Assembly (NCBI RefSeq): GCF_014230085.1
Contig: NZ_JACHVB010000035.1
Coordinates: 248,001 to 312,000, forward strand
Reading direction: 5' to 3'
From: Ruficoccus amylovorans
Lineage (GTDB): Bacteria; Verrucomicrobiota; Verrucomicrobiia; Opitutales; Cerasicoccaceae
DNA: 64,000 nt
Positions 28,374 to 36,680 of this stretch are shown here, in pieces (the first letter of the stretch is position 1; every line of letters begins with the position of its first letter). The notes under the pieces were generated by a model. It made no database searches. It was not told the DNA's origin and was given only the letters and a program-made list of their open reading frames with translations. A program made the translations under genes and the position numbers.

Positions 28374-28564
28374 AGTTCGCTTGCCGCTGCCTGCGACAGT
28401 TAATTCGAAATTCGTGGGTTGGCATTCGTGGTGGTGTTTTTGGTTGAAAATGGCAGTTCCCGGCTCGTTGAATCCGAAAACCGCCCTGTTCGTCCAAAGT
28501 ATCCGGCTTGCGCCAGCGTTGAAATTAAGAAAAAACCTCCGAAGACTTTCCCAAGCGCCCGATT

Positions 28565-29608
28565 ATGTCAACCCGTCCCTCCAAGCCCGCCACTGCCGCC
28601 GCCCTGGCGCGTCATCTGGGACTTTCGCGCTGGACGGTTTCCCGCGTGCTCAACGGCCATCCCGGTGTCCTCCCGGCCACGGTGGAGCGTGTGCAGCAGG
28701 CGATGGAGGAACTGGGCTACCAGCCCAACGCCCTCGCTCGCGGCCTGCGCGGGGGCAAGACCGGGACCATCGGCATTTGCTTTCAGGAGATCGAGAGCCC
28801 GATTCTGGTACGCAAGAGCACGATCCTGCAAAACCTCCTGCGCGAGCAGGGGCGGCACACGCTGATCGAGCTGACCGACGGTAATCCGGGGCTGGAGGAG
28901 CGCATTGTGGGGCATTTCCTGTCGATGCGGGTGGATGGGATCGTCTTGATCGGCTCCCGGCTGAGCGAGGAGGACCCGTCCCTGCGGCATGCCCGCGAGC
29001 AGGGGACGCCCGTGGTCTGGATCGACCCGGAAAAGGCCCGCGTCGAGCGCCGCGTCACCCTAGACCGCGCCTACTCGATGAAGCTCGCGCTGGAGCACCT
29101 CTATGGGCTCGGGCACCGGCGTTTTGTCAACCTCGGGATCGACCCCACCGACGCCAACGGCTCGGTCAAGTTCCAGGGGCTCAAGCGCACCTGCAGCCGC
29201 CTCGGGCTCGACTGGGAGCGTGATTTTAGCCACTTTTACGTGGAGGGCTGGCAGCAGCACGATTATGCCTTCGGGGAGCGGCTGGCTGGGGTGTTTGCTG
29301 CCTCCGCTCCATCCGCCACGGCGGCGGTCGTCCTCAATGACCGGGTGGCCATCGGCCTTATGCACCGGCTGCGCCGCAAGGGGTGGGATTTTCCCAAAAA
29401 CCTGTCCATCGTAAGCTACGACAACAACGACATGGCCGCTTACGCCTGCCCGCCGCTGACGACGATCGACCAGCGGGTCGAGTCCATGATGGAGGCTGCG
29501 GTCGAGATGCTCGATGCTTTGGTCGAGGGCGGCGAGGCCGCCGCCGCGCTCAAGCCCCGCAGCGTGCGCCCGACTCTGGTCGAGCGCGAGTCCACCGCTC
29601 AGGCGTAG
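28565..29608 (+). CDS. LacI family transcriptional regulator (hexuronate cluster)
   Basis: The 347-residue protein has a LacI DNA-binding head ('AAALARHLGLSRWTVSRVLN', about residues 11-30, then the hinge helix 'NALARGLRGGKTGTIGI') and a periplasmic-binding-like sensor core with 'VVWIDPEKARVERRVTLDRA' and 'LSIVSYDNNDMAAYACPP'. It should repress uronate genes until a pathway intermediate binds. The recognition helix differs from CcpA/PurR types, consistent with an unusual operator. The candidate operator is ACACGTGT, found near 28365, 29734 and 35127. It sits divergent to uxaE and directly before the dehydrogenase at 29770. Confidence 0.93.
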   Translation: MSTRPSKPATAAALARHLGLSRWTVSRVLNGHPGVLPATVERVQQAMEELGYQPNALARGLRGGKTGTIGICFQEIESPILVRKSTILQNLLREQGRHTLIELTDGNPGLEERIVGHFLSMRVDGIVLIGSRLSEEDPSLRHAREQGTPVVWIDPEKARVERRVTLDRAYSMKLALEHLYGLGHRRFVNLGIDPTDANGSVKFQGLKRTCSRLGLDWERDFSHFYVEGWQQHDYAFGERLAGVFAASAPSATAAVVLNDRVAIGLMHRLRRKGWDFPKNLSIVSYDNNDMAAYACPPLTTIDQRVESMMEAAVEMLDALVEGGEAAAALKPRSVRPTLVERESTAQA

Positions 29609-29732
29609 CAGGTTTTTTTGGGGGGGGTGGTCTTGGGGCGGCCAGCGTCTTTATTGAATGCTGTCAAAATGTAACTGTTTTGTTACTTAGCCGCGATGGC
29701 GGATTTCAGGCGGTTCATACTTGACTCCACCC

Positions 29733-29742
29733 TACACGTGTG
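29733..29742. promoter_or_regulatory. Candidate LacI-family operator upstream of the 2-hydroxyacid dehydrogenase
   Basis: TACACGTGTG carries the ACACGTGT core 27 bp before the ATG at 29770. Position and sequence match the sites at 28364 and 35126. Confidence 0.68.
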
Positions 29743-29769
29743 TGATTTTGAGCGTAAATTCCGATATTC

Positions 29770-30747
29770 ATGGCTAAAATACTCCTTACGACCACTTCCT
29801 ATCAGGATACCCCCGGCCCGCACCACGAACTGCTTAACGGCTCCGGCCACGAGGTCCACTGTGAGCGCGGCCCGCTCTCCGAGCAGCAGATGCTTGAGCT
29901 GGTGGGCGACTTTGACGCTTTCCTGTGCGGGGACGACGCCATCACCCGCAAGGTGCTGGAAAAGGCCACCCCGAAGCTCAAGATCATCGCCAAGTACGGC
30001 ATTGGCGTGGACAAGATCGACGTGGCCGCCGCCACCGAAATGGGCTTGCCACTCTGTTTCACACCCGGGGTCAACCACACCACCGTGGCCGAGCACAGCT
30101 TCGCGCTGATGCTGGCGCTGTTCCGCAGCCTGGTCGATGAGGCCAACTATGTGCGCGCCGGGAACTGGAAGCGCCTGACCGGCCACGAGATCATGGGCAA
30201 GACCATCGGTATCGTCGGTCTGGGCCGCATCGGCAAGGAGGTCGCCATCCGCGCCAAGGCCTTCGGTTTGAAGATCATCGGTAACGACCTGTACTGGCCC
30301 GAGGAGTTTGCCAAGGAGTACGGGATCGAACGGGCCGAGAGCTTTGACGGTGTTTTTGAAAAGGCCGACATCATTTCCCTGCACACCAACCTGACCGAGG
30401 AAACCCGCAACCTCATCAGCGCCGCTTCGATTGCGAAGATGAAGGATGGCGTCGTCATCCTCAACTGTGCCCGGGGCGAGCTGGTCAACACGGCCGACAT
30501 GGTGGCCGCGCTCAAATCCGGCAAGGTCGGCGGCTACGGCGCGGACGTGCTCGACGAGGAGCCGCCCCGCCCGGACCATCCGCTGCTGACCGCCCCGAAC
30601 TGCGTGCTCACGCCGCACATCGGCTCGCGCACGCACGAGTCCGTCCAGCGCCAGGCCATGATGGCCACGCAGAATCTCCTGCTGTGCCTGGAGGGCAAGA
30701 AACCGCTCGCGCAGGTCAATGACGTGCCGATTCCCGCTTTGAGTTAG
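29770..30747 (+). CDS. D-isomer-specific 2-hydroxyacid dehydrogenase (phosphoglycerate-dehydrogenase-like)
   Basis: The 325-residue protein has the NAD-binding core 'GIVGLGRIGKEVAIRAKAFG' (about residues 144-163) and the catalytic Arg/Glu/His set in 'NCARGELVNTADM', 'GADVLDEEPP' and 'LTPHIGSRTHESV'. It reduces a 2-keto acid or oxidises a 2-hydroxy acid with NAD(H). Preceded by an ACACGTGT site and lying inside the hexuronate region, it probably acts on a sugar acid rather than phosphoglycerate (it lacks the ACT domain). The precise substrate is unknown. It is followed by CACGAAG repeat C. Confidence 0.88.
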   Translation: MAKILLTTTSYQDTPGPHHELLNGSGHEVHCERGPLSEQQMLELVGDFDAFLCGDDAITRKVLEKATPKLKIIAKYGIGVDKIDVAAATEMGLPLCFTPGVNHTTVAEHSFALMLALFRSLVDEANYVRAGNWKRLTGHEIMGKTIGIVGLGRIGKEVAIRAKAFGLKIIGNDLYWPEEFAKEYGIERAESFDGVFEKADIISLHTNLTEETRNLISAASIAKMKDGVVILNCARGELVNTADMVAALKSGKVGGYGADVLDEEPPRPDHPLLTAPNCVLTPHIGSRTHESVQRQAMMATQNLLLCLEGKKPLAQVNDVPIPALS

Positions 30748-30757
30748 ATAAAAATAC

Positions 30758-30862
30758 GATCACGAAGGACACGAAGAAGGCGCGAAGAGCACGAAGTTTT
30801 ATTCTTTCAAACGTTGCTCCCGATTGTCCTGTCCTTGTGCCCTTCGTGCCTTCTTCGTGACC
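30758..30862. repeat. CACGAAG inverted repeat, copy C
   Basis: The arm 30758-30796 carries four CACGAAG-like heptamers and is opposed by 30824-30862, where the heptamers lie in a different register, so pairing is imperfect. The loop is 27 bp. It sits between the dehydrogenase and the Ldh2-like gene. Confidence 0.75.
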
Positions 30863-30885
30863 CACTTTAAACATTCCGATTAACC

Positions 30886-31986
30886 ATGAGCGAAACTTTC
30901 TATATCGTTCCCGAGGCGACCCATAACGAACTGGTCGTCGCCGCCTACCGCCACCGCGGGTTCACCGCGGACGAGGCTGCCGCCGCCGCGCGTTTCTCCG
31001 CGCATGCCAGCCGCCACGGTATCCGCACCCACAACGCGATCAAGGCGCTCCACCTGGACCACCTTTTCGGCTCCGCTGCCGGTGGCTGTAAGCCCGGGGC
31101 CGAGATCGAGAAAAAGCCCTCCCGTTTCGCCGCCAGCGAAATCTGGAACGCCAACCGCAAGCTCGGTCAGGCGACCGCCTACGCCGCCATGGATGAGGCC
31201 ATCGCGCTGGCCGACAAGTACGGCATCGGGCAGGTCTCGGTGGACAACGCCTTCCACTACCTGTGGGGCGGCGGCTACGTGATGGAGGCCGCCTCGCGTG
31301 GCTACATCGCCTACACTAATTGCACGGCGGCGCTGGCCGAAGTCGTGCCATTTATGGGGAAGTTCCCCACGCTCGGGACCAACCCGCACTCCTGGGGTTT
31401 CCCCACGGTGGACGCGGTGGGTTTTCCCATCGTGGTTGACTGGGCCACCTCGGTCGTGGCGATGGGCCGCGTCCAGCAACTCGCCCGCGAGGGCAAGCAG
31501 CTCCCTCCGAACGCGGCAGTGGACAAGGACGGTAACCCGACCACAGACCCCGCCGAAGTCGTCGCGCTGACGACCTTCGGGGCGCACAAGGGCTACGGGC
31601 TTTCCCTCATCAACGAGATCATGGGCGCCTTTATCGGCGGTTCGCTGCCGACCCTGCGCTCGCGCTGGCAGAAGAACCCCGAGGAGAAGCACACGCCCGC
31701 CTTCTACTTCCAGGTCATCCACCCGGAGGCGATTGCCGGCGGGGACTACGCCCTCGGGCGGAACCAGGCCGAGAATGTCAAGGCCGTCCTCGCCGACGTG
31801 CTCGGCCACGGCAACGAGTCCTGCATCCTGCCCGGACAGATCGAGGCCCAGGCGGCCAAGCGTTCCGACGCTGCCGGTGGCCTGCTCTTCTCCAGGGCCG
31901 AACTCGACGTTTTCAACGACATCGCCCATGAATGCGGCCATACCGGCTGGAAACTCGGCGATTTCGATCAGGCTGAAAATGTGTAA
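30886..31986 (+). CDS. Malate/L-lactate dehydrogenase family (Ldh2) oxidoreductase
   Basis: The 366-residue protein has the Ldh2/YiaK/YlbC fold, which is unrelated to classic lactate dehydrogenases. Visible features are the N-terminal 'HASRHGIRTHNAIKALHLD' (catalytic His region near residue 45), 'VSVDNAFHYLWGGGYVMEA' and 'ALTTFGAHKGYGLSLINEIM' (near residue 225). Relatives reduce 2-keto acids, for example 2,3-diketo-L-gulonate, with NAD(P)H. In the hexuronate cluster a sugar-acid substrate is likely. It ends just before a strong 13-bp hairpin at 31993. Confidence 0.88.
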   Translation: MSETFYIVPEATHNELVVAAYRHRGFTADEAAAAARFSAHASRHGIRTHNAIKALHLDHLFGSAAGGCKPGAEIEKKPSRFAASEIWNANRKLGQATAYAAMDEAIALADKYGIGQVSVDNAFHYLWGGGYVMEAASRGYIAYTNCTAALAEVVPFMGKFPTLGTNPHSWGFPTVDAVGFPIVVDWATSVVAMGRVQQLAREGKQLPPNAAVDKDGNPTTDPAEVVALTTFGAHKGYGLSLINEIMGAFIGGSLPTLRSRWQKNPEEKHTPAFYFQVIHPEAIAGGDYALGRNQAENVKAVLADVLGHGNESCILPGQIEAQAAKRSDAAGGLLFSRAELDVFNDIAHECGHTGWKLGDFDQAENV

Positions 31987-31992
31987 AACCGT

Positions 31993-32023
31993 CGTTCCCG
32001 CCCGGCTCGTCCGGGCGGGAACG
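31993..32023 (+). terminator. Strong hairpin after the Ldh2-like gene
   Basis: A perfect 13-bp stem (31993-32005 CGTTCCCGCCCGG pairing with 32011-32023) with a 5-nt loop begins 7 bp after the stop. No T-run follows, so it may be a Rho-assisted or processing signal rather than a classical terminator. Confidence 0.65.
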
Positions 32024-32120
32024 ATGCGCCTTGCCGGGGCTGTGCCAATCCGCTAAGGGTGCTCGTGAAAACACGTCACATCCACCCTCGGATTAACAAC
32101 ACTCTGGAAAGCGCGTCCCA

Positions 32121-32594
32121 ATGAAAATTTCGATCACCAGCTTCTTCCTCGCAGCCTTGCTGCTCATTCCCGGTCTGCTCCGGGCCCAGTCGGGCATTGA
32201 CCCGGCCCAGGCCATTATTGGCACCTGGGTCATCGACGCCGACGCCAGCTGGGAGCAGTTTGAGAAGTCGCCCGAATGGGAGGCGATGACGCCCGACCAG
32301 CGGGTGGACTTTCGCTCGACCATCTGGCCCAAGGCCCTGGAAAAGCTGCTTTTTACCGCCTACCACTTCGCGCCGAACCAGATCGTCATCGCGCACAAGG
32401 ACAGCCAGTTGCCGATCCCGGCCAGCTACGTGAAGTCCGAAGGCCGCACGCTGACCGTGGTCATGGGCGAAGCGCCCAATACGGTCACCCTGACCATTAA
32501 TTTCTACAACGCCAACCAGATCAACATCCGCAGCGCCGACGAGCTCAAGCCCAACTACTACGTGTGGGTGCGTCGGGGCAAGGATCGCCCCTGA
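32121..32594 (+). CDS. Small secreted lipocalin-like hypothetical protein
   Basis: The 157-residue product starts with a signal peptide ('TSFFLAALLLIPGLLRAQS', cleavage near residue 22). After it, 'AIIGTWVIDADASW' and later beta-strand-rich segments ('TVTLTINFYNANQINIRS') resemble small lipocalin-like or DUF4488-type periplasmic beta-barrels in which 'GTW' opens the barrel. Location is probably periplasmic. It lies between the Ldh2-like and kdgK genes on the same strand but has no known role in uronate use. Confidence 0.65.
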   Translation: MKISITSFFLAALLLIPGLLRAQSGIDPAQAIIGTWVIDADASWEQFEKSPEWEAMTPDQRVDFRSTIWPKALEKLLFTAYHFAPNQIVIAHKDSQLPIPASYVKSEGRTLTVVMGEAPNTVTLTINFYNANQINIRSADELKPNYYVWVRRGKDRP

Positions 32595-32673
32595 GCCTTT
32601 TTCTAAAATTTGCTTCAGGGCTCTCGATTAATTTAACCCTTACAAAACTACCAAAGACCCAAAGACATCAGTC

Positions 32674-33771
32674 ATGGCCATTGAAATCAAATCCCAGGAA
32701 TCCTGCCAATACGACATCCTCTCCCTTGGCGAGGTGATGCTCCGCCTCGACCCGGGCGAGGGCCGCGTGCACACCACGCGCCAGTTCGCTGCCTGGGAAG
32801 GTGGCGGCGAGTACAACGTGGCCCGTGGCCTGCGCCGCTGCTTCGGCCTGCGCGCCGCCGTGGTGACCGCTTTCGCGGAGAACCCCGTCGGGCGGCTGAT
32901 CGAGGACTTCATCCTCCAGGGCGGCGTCGATACGCGCTTCATCCAGTGGAAGGACTACGACGGCGTGGGCCGCACCGTCCGCAACGGCCTCAACTTCACC
33001 GAGCGCGGCTTCGGCATCCGCGGCGCCGTTGGCGTGCCCGACCGCGGCCACACCGCCGCCAGCCAGATCAAGGTCGGCGACATTGACTGGGAGTACATTT
33101 TTGGCGAATGCGGCGTGCGCTGGTTCCACACCGGCGGCATCTACGCGGCCCTTTCCGACACCACACCGGACGTGGTCATTGAGGCGGTCAAGATCGCCAA
33201 GAAGAACGGCACCATCGTCTCCTACGACCTCAACTACCGCCCCTCGCTGTGGAAGTCCATCGGCGGCCACGCCAAGTGCCAGGAAGTCAACCGCGAGATC
33301 GCCAAGTACGTGGACGTCATGATCGGCAACGAAGAAGACTTCACCGCGTGCCTAGGCTTCGAGGTCGAGGGCGTGAGCGAGCAGATCGGCAACATCCAGG
33401 TCGAGAGCTTCAAGAAGATGATCGCCACCGCCGTGAAGGAGTTCCCGAACTTCCAGGCCACCGGCACGACCCTGCGCGAAGTCCACACCGCCACGGTCAA
33501 CGACTGGAGCGCCATCTGCTGGCATGATGGGGGCTTCTACGAGTCGCGCGAGTACCCGCGCCTGGAAATCCTCGACCGCGTCGGCGGCGGCGACAGCTTC
33601 GCCAGCGGCCTGATCTACGGCTTCCTTTCCGCCAACGACCCCCAGCTCGCCGTCGATTATGGCGCGGCTCACGGCGCTCTTGCCATGACCACACCCGGCG
33701 ACACCACCATGGCCTCCTGTAAGGAAGTCGAAAAGATCATGAAGGGCGGCTCCGCCCGCGTCGTGCGCTAA
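32674..33771 (+). CDS. kdgK: PfkB family sugar kinase, probable 2-keto-3-deoxygluconate kinase
   Basis: The 365-residue protein has both ribokinase/PfkB signatures: the N-terminal 'GGGEYNVARGLRRCFG' (about residues 46-61) and the C-terminal 'LDRVGGGDSFASGLIYGF' with the catalytic Asp (about residues 304-321). The N-terminal 'SLGEVMLRLDPGEGRVHTTR' is typical of KDG kinases, which phosphorylate 2-keto-3-deoxygluconate to KDPG at the end of the uronate pathway. UxaC, UxaE and an SDR nearby support this. The mannonate dehydratase that would make KDG is not in the window. KdgK is the best call but other sugar-acid kinases remain possible. Confidence 0.85.
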   Translation: MAIEIKSQESCQYDILSLGEVMLRLDPGEGRVHTTRQFAAWEGGGEYNVARGLRRCFGLRAAVVTAFAENPVGRLIEDFILQGGVDTRFIQWKDYDGVGRTVRNGLNFTERGFGIRGAVGVPDRGHTAASQIKVGDIDWEYIFGECGVRWFHTGGIYAALSDTTPDVVIEAVKIAKKNGTIVSYDLNYRPSLWKSIGGHAKCQEVNREIAKYVDVMIGNEEDFTACLGFEVEGVSEQIGNIQVESFKKMIATAVKEFPNFQATGTTLREVHTATVNDWSAICWHDGGFYESREYPRLEILDRVGGGDSFASGLIYGFLSANDPQLAVDYGAAHGALAMTTPGDTTMASCKEVEKIMKGGSARVVR

Positions 33772-33783
33772 GGGAATGAGGCT

Positions 33784-34259
33784 GGTCACGAAGGACACGA
33801 GGAAGACACGAAGAGCACAAAGATGAAGGTGGACGCTTCAATAACTTCTGACGTCGAGGCATTGGCGAATCGGGTTATTGGAGCGGCTATCGAAGTGCAC
33901 AAAAGTGTTGGCCCTGGCTTACTGGAAAGTGCTTACGAAAAATGCCTTTCCCACGAACTGACGCTTCGAGGCATTTCCCATCAGTGTCAGCTTTCTGTTT
34001 CCATTTCCTACAAAGACTGCCTGATCGAAAATGCTTACCGCATCGACTTGTTAGTCGAGGGTGCGCTCGTCGTCGAGCTCAAGGCCGTTGATGAACTTCT
34101 CCCTGTCCACACCGCCCAAGTCTTGACCTATTTAAAATTTCAGCAGGCCCGGCTCGGTCTGTTGATTAATTTCAGAGCCAGAACTCTAAAAGAAGGACTG
34201 AAGAGGATCGTTCTGTAGCGCTTTGTGCTCTTTGTGTCTCCTTGGTGCCCTTCGTGACC
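33784..34259. mobile_element. CACGAAG inverted-repeat element, copy D, enclosing a GxxExxY gene
   Basis: Arms 33784-33822 and 34221-34259 are both 39 bp, match inversely at 34 of 39 positions and consist of four CACGAAG-like heptamers spaced 2, 4 and 2 bp. The loop (33823-34220) is filled by the GxxExxY gene: its ATG is the first loop codon and its stop ends 2 bp before the second arm. Copies B, C and E carry the same arms with no gene. I infer a repeat element that carries a nuclease-like gene; direct target duplications are not evident. Confidence 0.65.
33823..34218 (+). CDS. GxxExxY protein (PD-(D/E)XK-like superfamily)
   Basis: The 131-residue protein has the family-defining 'VGPGLLESAYEKCLSHEL' (G..E..Y, about residues 29-46). 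It also has a PD-(D/E)XK-like core: 'YRIDLLVEGALVVELKAVDE' gives Asp, then Glu-x-Lys, then 'HTAQVLTYLKFQQARLGLLI' with the Gln/Tyr helix. Family members are small single-domain nuclease-fold proteins of unproven function, scattered as multiple copies in Verrucomicrobiota and relatives. Its base composition is lower in GC than the flanking kdgK and SDR genes, and it fits exactly between two 39-bp inverted arms, which suggests it arrived as a unit and interrupts the uronate genes. Confidence 0.85.
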   Translation: MKVDASITSDVEALANRVIGAAIEVHKSVGPGLLESAYEKCLSHELTLRGISHQCQLSVSISYKDCLIENAYRIDLLVEGALVVELKAVDELLPVHTAQVLTYLKFQQARLGLLINFRARTLKEGLKRIVL

Positions 34260-34268
34260 CATTAAAAA

Positions 34269-35048
34269 ATGTCTAATTACCTGAACGAACTTTTCTCCCT
34301 CGAAGGAAAAACCGCGGTCGTCATCGGCGGCACGGGCGAGCTGTGCGGCGCGATGGCCGAAGGGCTGGCCGGAGCCGGGGCCGAGGTGGTCCTCGTCGGT
34401 CGCAGCGAGGAAAAAGCCGCCGCCCGCCTGGAGAAGCTCCACCGTTTCCACGGCAAAAGCTACTTCGAGTCTTGTGAAGTCGGCGACGCGGAGCAGCGCA
34501 AGGAGCTGCTTGAGCGCGTGCTGAAAAAGTCCGGCCAAGTGGACATCCTCGTCAACGGCGCGGGTGTCAACAGCCCGACCCCGTTCTTCGAAATTTCCGA
34601 AGAGGAGCTGGACCGCATCCTCGACATTAACTTCAAGTCGCTCTTCGCGTGCTGCCAGGTCTTTGGCAAGTACTTCGTCGAGCGCGGGCAGGGCGGGTCG
34701 ATCATCAATGTCGGCTCCATGTCCGGGGTGATCCCGCTCTCGCGCGTCTTCACCTACTCGGCGACCAAGGCCGCCGTCCACAACCTCTCAAAAAATCTCG
34801 CCCGCGAGTGGGCCACGCAGAACATCCGCGTCAACACGCTCGTGCCCGGTTTCTTCCCGGCGGAGCAGAACCGCAAGGTGCTCACCCCCGAACGTGTCCA
34901 GCAGATTATGGGGCACACCCCGATGAAGCGCTTCGGCGAGGCCCGTGAACTGGTCGGCGCGACGCTCCTGCTCGCCAGCGACGCCGGGAGCTTTATTACC
35001 GGCGCGGAGATCCTCGTCGATGGCGGTTATGCCGCCATGACCATTTAG
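34269..35048 (+). CDS. SDR family oxidoreductase, probable fructuronate/tagaturonate reductase
   Basis: The 259-residue protein is a classical SDR: nucleotide motif '[20 protein letters not shown]' (about residues 19-38), '[10 protein letters not shown]', catalytic Ser in '[11 protein letters not shown]' and '[14 protein letters not shown]' (YxxxK, Tyr near residue 165). The C-terminal '[15 protein letters not shown]' is standard. In the same region as UxaC, UxaE and KdgK, a reductase from fructuronate to mannonate is the missing activity, and SDRs replace UxuB in many non-enteric bacteria. That assignment is inference; a general sugar dehydrogenase is the alternative. It lies directly after the second arm of repeat D. 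Confidence 0.83.
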   Translation: MSNYLNELFSLEGKTAVVIGGTGELCGAMAEGLAGAGAEVVLVGRSEEKAAARLEKLHRFHGKSYFESCEVGDAEQRKELLERVLKKSGQVDILVNGAGVNSPTPFFEISEEELDRILDINFKSLFACCQVFGKYFVERGQGGSIINVGSMSGVIPLSRVFTYSATKAAVHNLSKNLAREWATQNIRVNTLVPGFFPAEQNRKVLTPERVQQIMGHTPMKRFGEARELVGATLLLASDAGSFITGAEILVDGGYAAMTI

Positions 35049-35057
35049 TTTTTAAAA

Positions 35058-35207
35058 GGTCACGAAGGGCACGAAGGAGACACGAAGACCACGAAGTTGG
35101 TCACTTTATTTTTACCCACAAATCAAACACGTGTAAGTTCTTCATGTATTTAAAGATCGATACATATGCTTTGTGATCTTCGTGTCTCCTTCGTGCCCTT
35201 CGTGTCC
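35058..35207. repeat. CACGAAG inverted repeat, copy E, with operator in its loop
   Basis: Arms 35058-35096 and 35169-35207 match inversely at 36 of 39 positions, the best-preserved copy. The AT-rich 72-bp loop holds an ACACGTGT site (35127-35134), so the uxaC promoter and operator probably lie between the arms. Confidence 0.88.
35126..35135. promoter_or_regulatory. Candidate LacI-family operator upstream of uxaC
   Basis: AACACGTGTA contains the ACACGTGT core 111 bp before the uxaC start and shares the flanking AAGTTC with the site at 28364 (GTGTAAGTTC in both). That makes recognition by one regulator more convincing than the 8-bp core alone. Confidence 0.72.
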
Positions 35208-35245
35208 CATTTTTATTTCATCCATCACCTAACCCGCCCACGCCC

Positions 35246-36661
35246 ATGAAGCCCTTCATCCACGACGATTTCCTGCTGCAAACCGAGGCCGCCCGCCGCC
35301 TGTACCACGAGTACGCCAAGGACGAGCCTATCTTCGACTACCATTGCCACCTGCCTCCGCAGGACGTGGCGGCGGACCGGCGCTTTGCCAACTTGTTTGA
35401 AATCTGGCTGGAGGGCGACCACTACAAGTGGCGGGCCATGCGTGCCAACGGCGTGGATGAGTCGCTGTGCACCGGCGCGGCGGACCCGTATGAAAAATTC
35501 CTGGCCTGGTGCAAGACCGTACCCAACACTCTGCGCAACCCCCTTTACCACTGGAGTCACCTGGAACTGGTGCGCTATTTCGGAATCACGGAGACGATCA
35601 ACGAGAAGACCGCTCCGGCCATTTGGGAAGCTGCCAATGCGCGCCTGAAAGAGCCGGACATGAGCGCGAAGGGCATTCTGGACAAGTTCAAGGTGGCCGT
35701 GGTCTGCACGACCGACGACCCGATTGACACGCTCGATCATCACAAGGCAATCGCCGCCTCCGGCATTGCGACGCGGATCTATCCGACTTTCCGCCCGGAC
35801 AAGGCCATGCAGCTTGGAGATCTCGACGCCTACGGCGTGTGGTGCGATCGTCTGGCCGAAGTCTCCAGCATCGACACGGGTGATTACGCCGGGCTGCTCG
35901 CGGCCCTGAAGCAACGGCACGACTTCTTCCACAGCATGGGGGGCCGACTGTCCGACCACGGGCTGACCGCGCTGCCGTCGGCTTTCTGTTCCGAGGCGGA
36001 GGCTGCCGCCATCTTTGCCAAGGCCCGCGCCAAACAGGCTGTGACTCCGGAAGAGGAGCAACGGCTGGCCACCGCGTTGATGTTTTACTTCGGCCACCTC
36101 GACGCCGAAAAAGGCTGGACGAAACAGCTCCACCTCGGAGCCATGCGCAACAATAACGGCTCCGCCGTGCGCCGTCTCGGGCCGGATACGGGCTTCGACT
36201 CTATCGGGGACTATCCGCAGGGCGTGGCGCTCTCGCGCTACCTGGATCGCCTGGCCGCGGACGGCTCCCTGCCCAAGGTCGTGCTCTATAACCTCAACCC
36301 GGCCGACAATTACCTCTTCGCCACCATGATCGGAAATTTCCAGGACGGCACCGTGCCGGGCAAGATCCAGTTCGGCAGCGGCTGGTGGTTCCTCGACCAG
36401 AAGGAGGCGATGGAGATGCAGATGAACGCGCTGGGCAACCTCGGGCTGTTCTCGCGCTTTGTGGGTATGCTGACGGATTCCCGCAGCTTCCTGAGCTATC
36501 CGCGTCATGAGTACTTCCGCCGCGTGATGTGCAACCTCGTCGGCGGCGAAATGGAGCGCGGCGAACTGCCCGACGACCTCGACCTGGTCGGCGGGATGAT
36601 CAAGCGCATCTGCTTCTCCAATGCCCGGGAGTATTTTGGGCTGGAACTTGGGATCGGCTGA
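35246..36661 (+). CDS. uxaC: Glucuronate isomerase (uronate isomerase)
   Basis: The 471-residue protein has the usual UxaC length and amidohydrolase-like features: 'IFDYHCHLPPQDVAADRRFA' (HxH, near residue 30), 'VVCTTDDPIDTLDHH' (near residue 150), 'KQLHLGAMRNNN' (His, near residue 297) and 'FVGMLTDSRSFLSYPRHEYF' (Asp near residue 412). It converts D-glucuronate to D-fructuronate and D-galacturonate to D-tagaturonate, the first step of the pathway served by uxaE, the SDR and kdgK upstream. An ACACGTGT site lies in the loop of repeat E upstream. Very secure call. Confidence 0.97.
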   Translation: MKPFIHDDFLLQTEAARRLYHEYAKDEPIFDYHCHLPPQDVAADRRFANLFEIWLEGDHYKWRAMRANGVDESLCTGAADPYEKFLAWCKTVPNTLRNPLYHWSHLELVRYFGITETINEKTAPAIWEAANARLKEPDMSAKGILDKFKVAVVCTTDDPIDTLDHHKAIAASGIATRIYPTFRPDKAMQLGDLDAYGVWCDRLAEVSSIDTGDYAGLLAALKQRHDFFHSMGGRLSDHGLTALPSAFCSEAEAAAIFAKARAKQAVTPEEEQRLATALMFYFGHLDAEKGWTKQLHLGAMRNNNGSAVRRLGPDTGFDSIGDYPQGVALSRYLDRLAADGSLPKVVLYNLNPADNYLFATMIGNFQDGTVPGKIQFGSGWWFLDQKEAMEMQMNALGNLGLFSRFVGMLTDSRSFLSYPRHEYFRRVMCNLVGGEMERGELPDDLDLVGGMIKRICFSNAREYFGLELGIG

Positions 36662-36680
36662 GGCTACGAATAACGGCGTC

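Noticed and set aside
27094-28374. 426-residue open frame on the plus strand
   Set aside because: Antisense of uxaE, glycine- and valine-rich with no motif, while uxaE has family signatures throughout.
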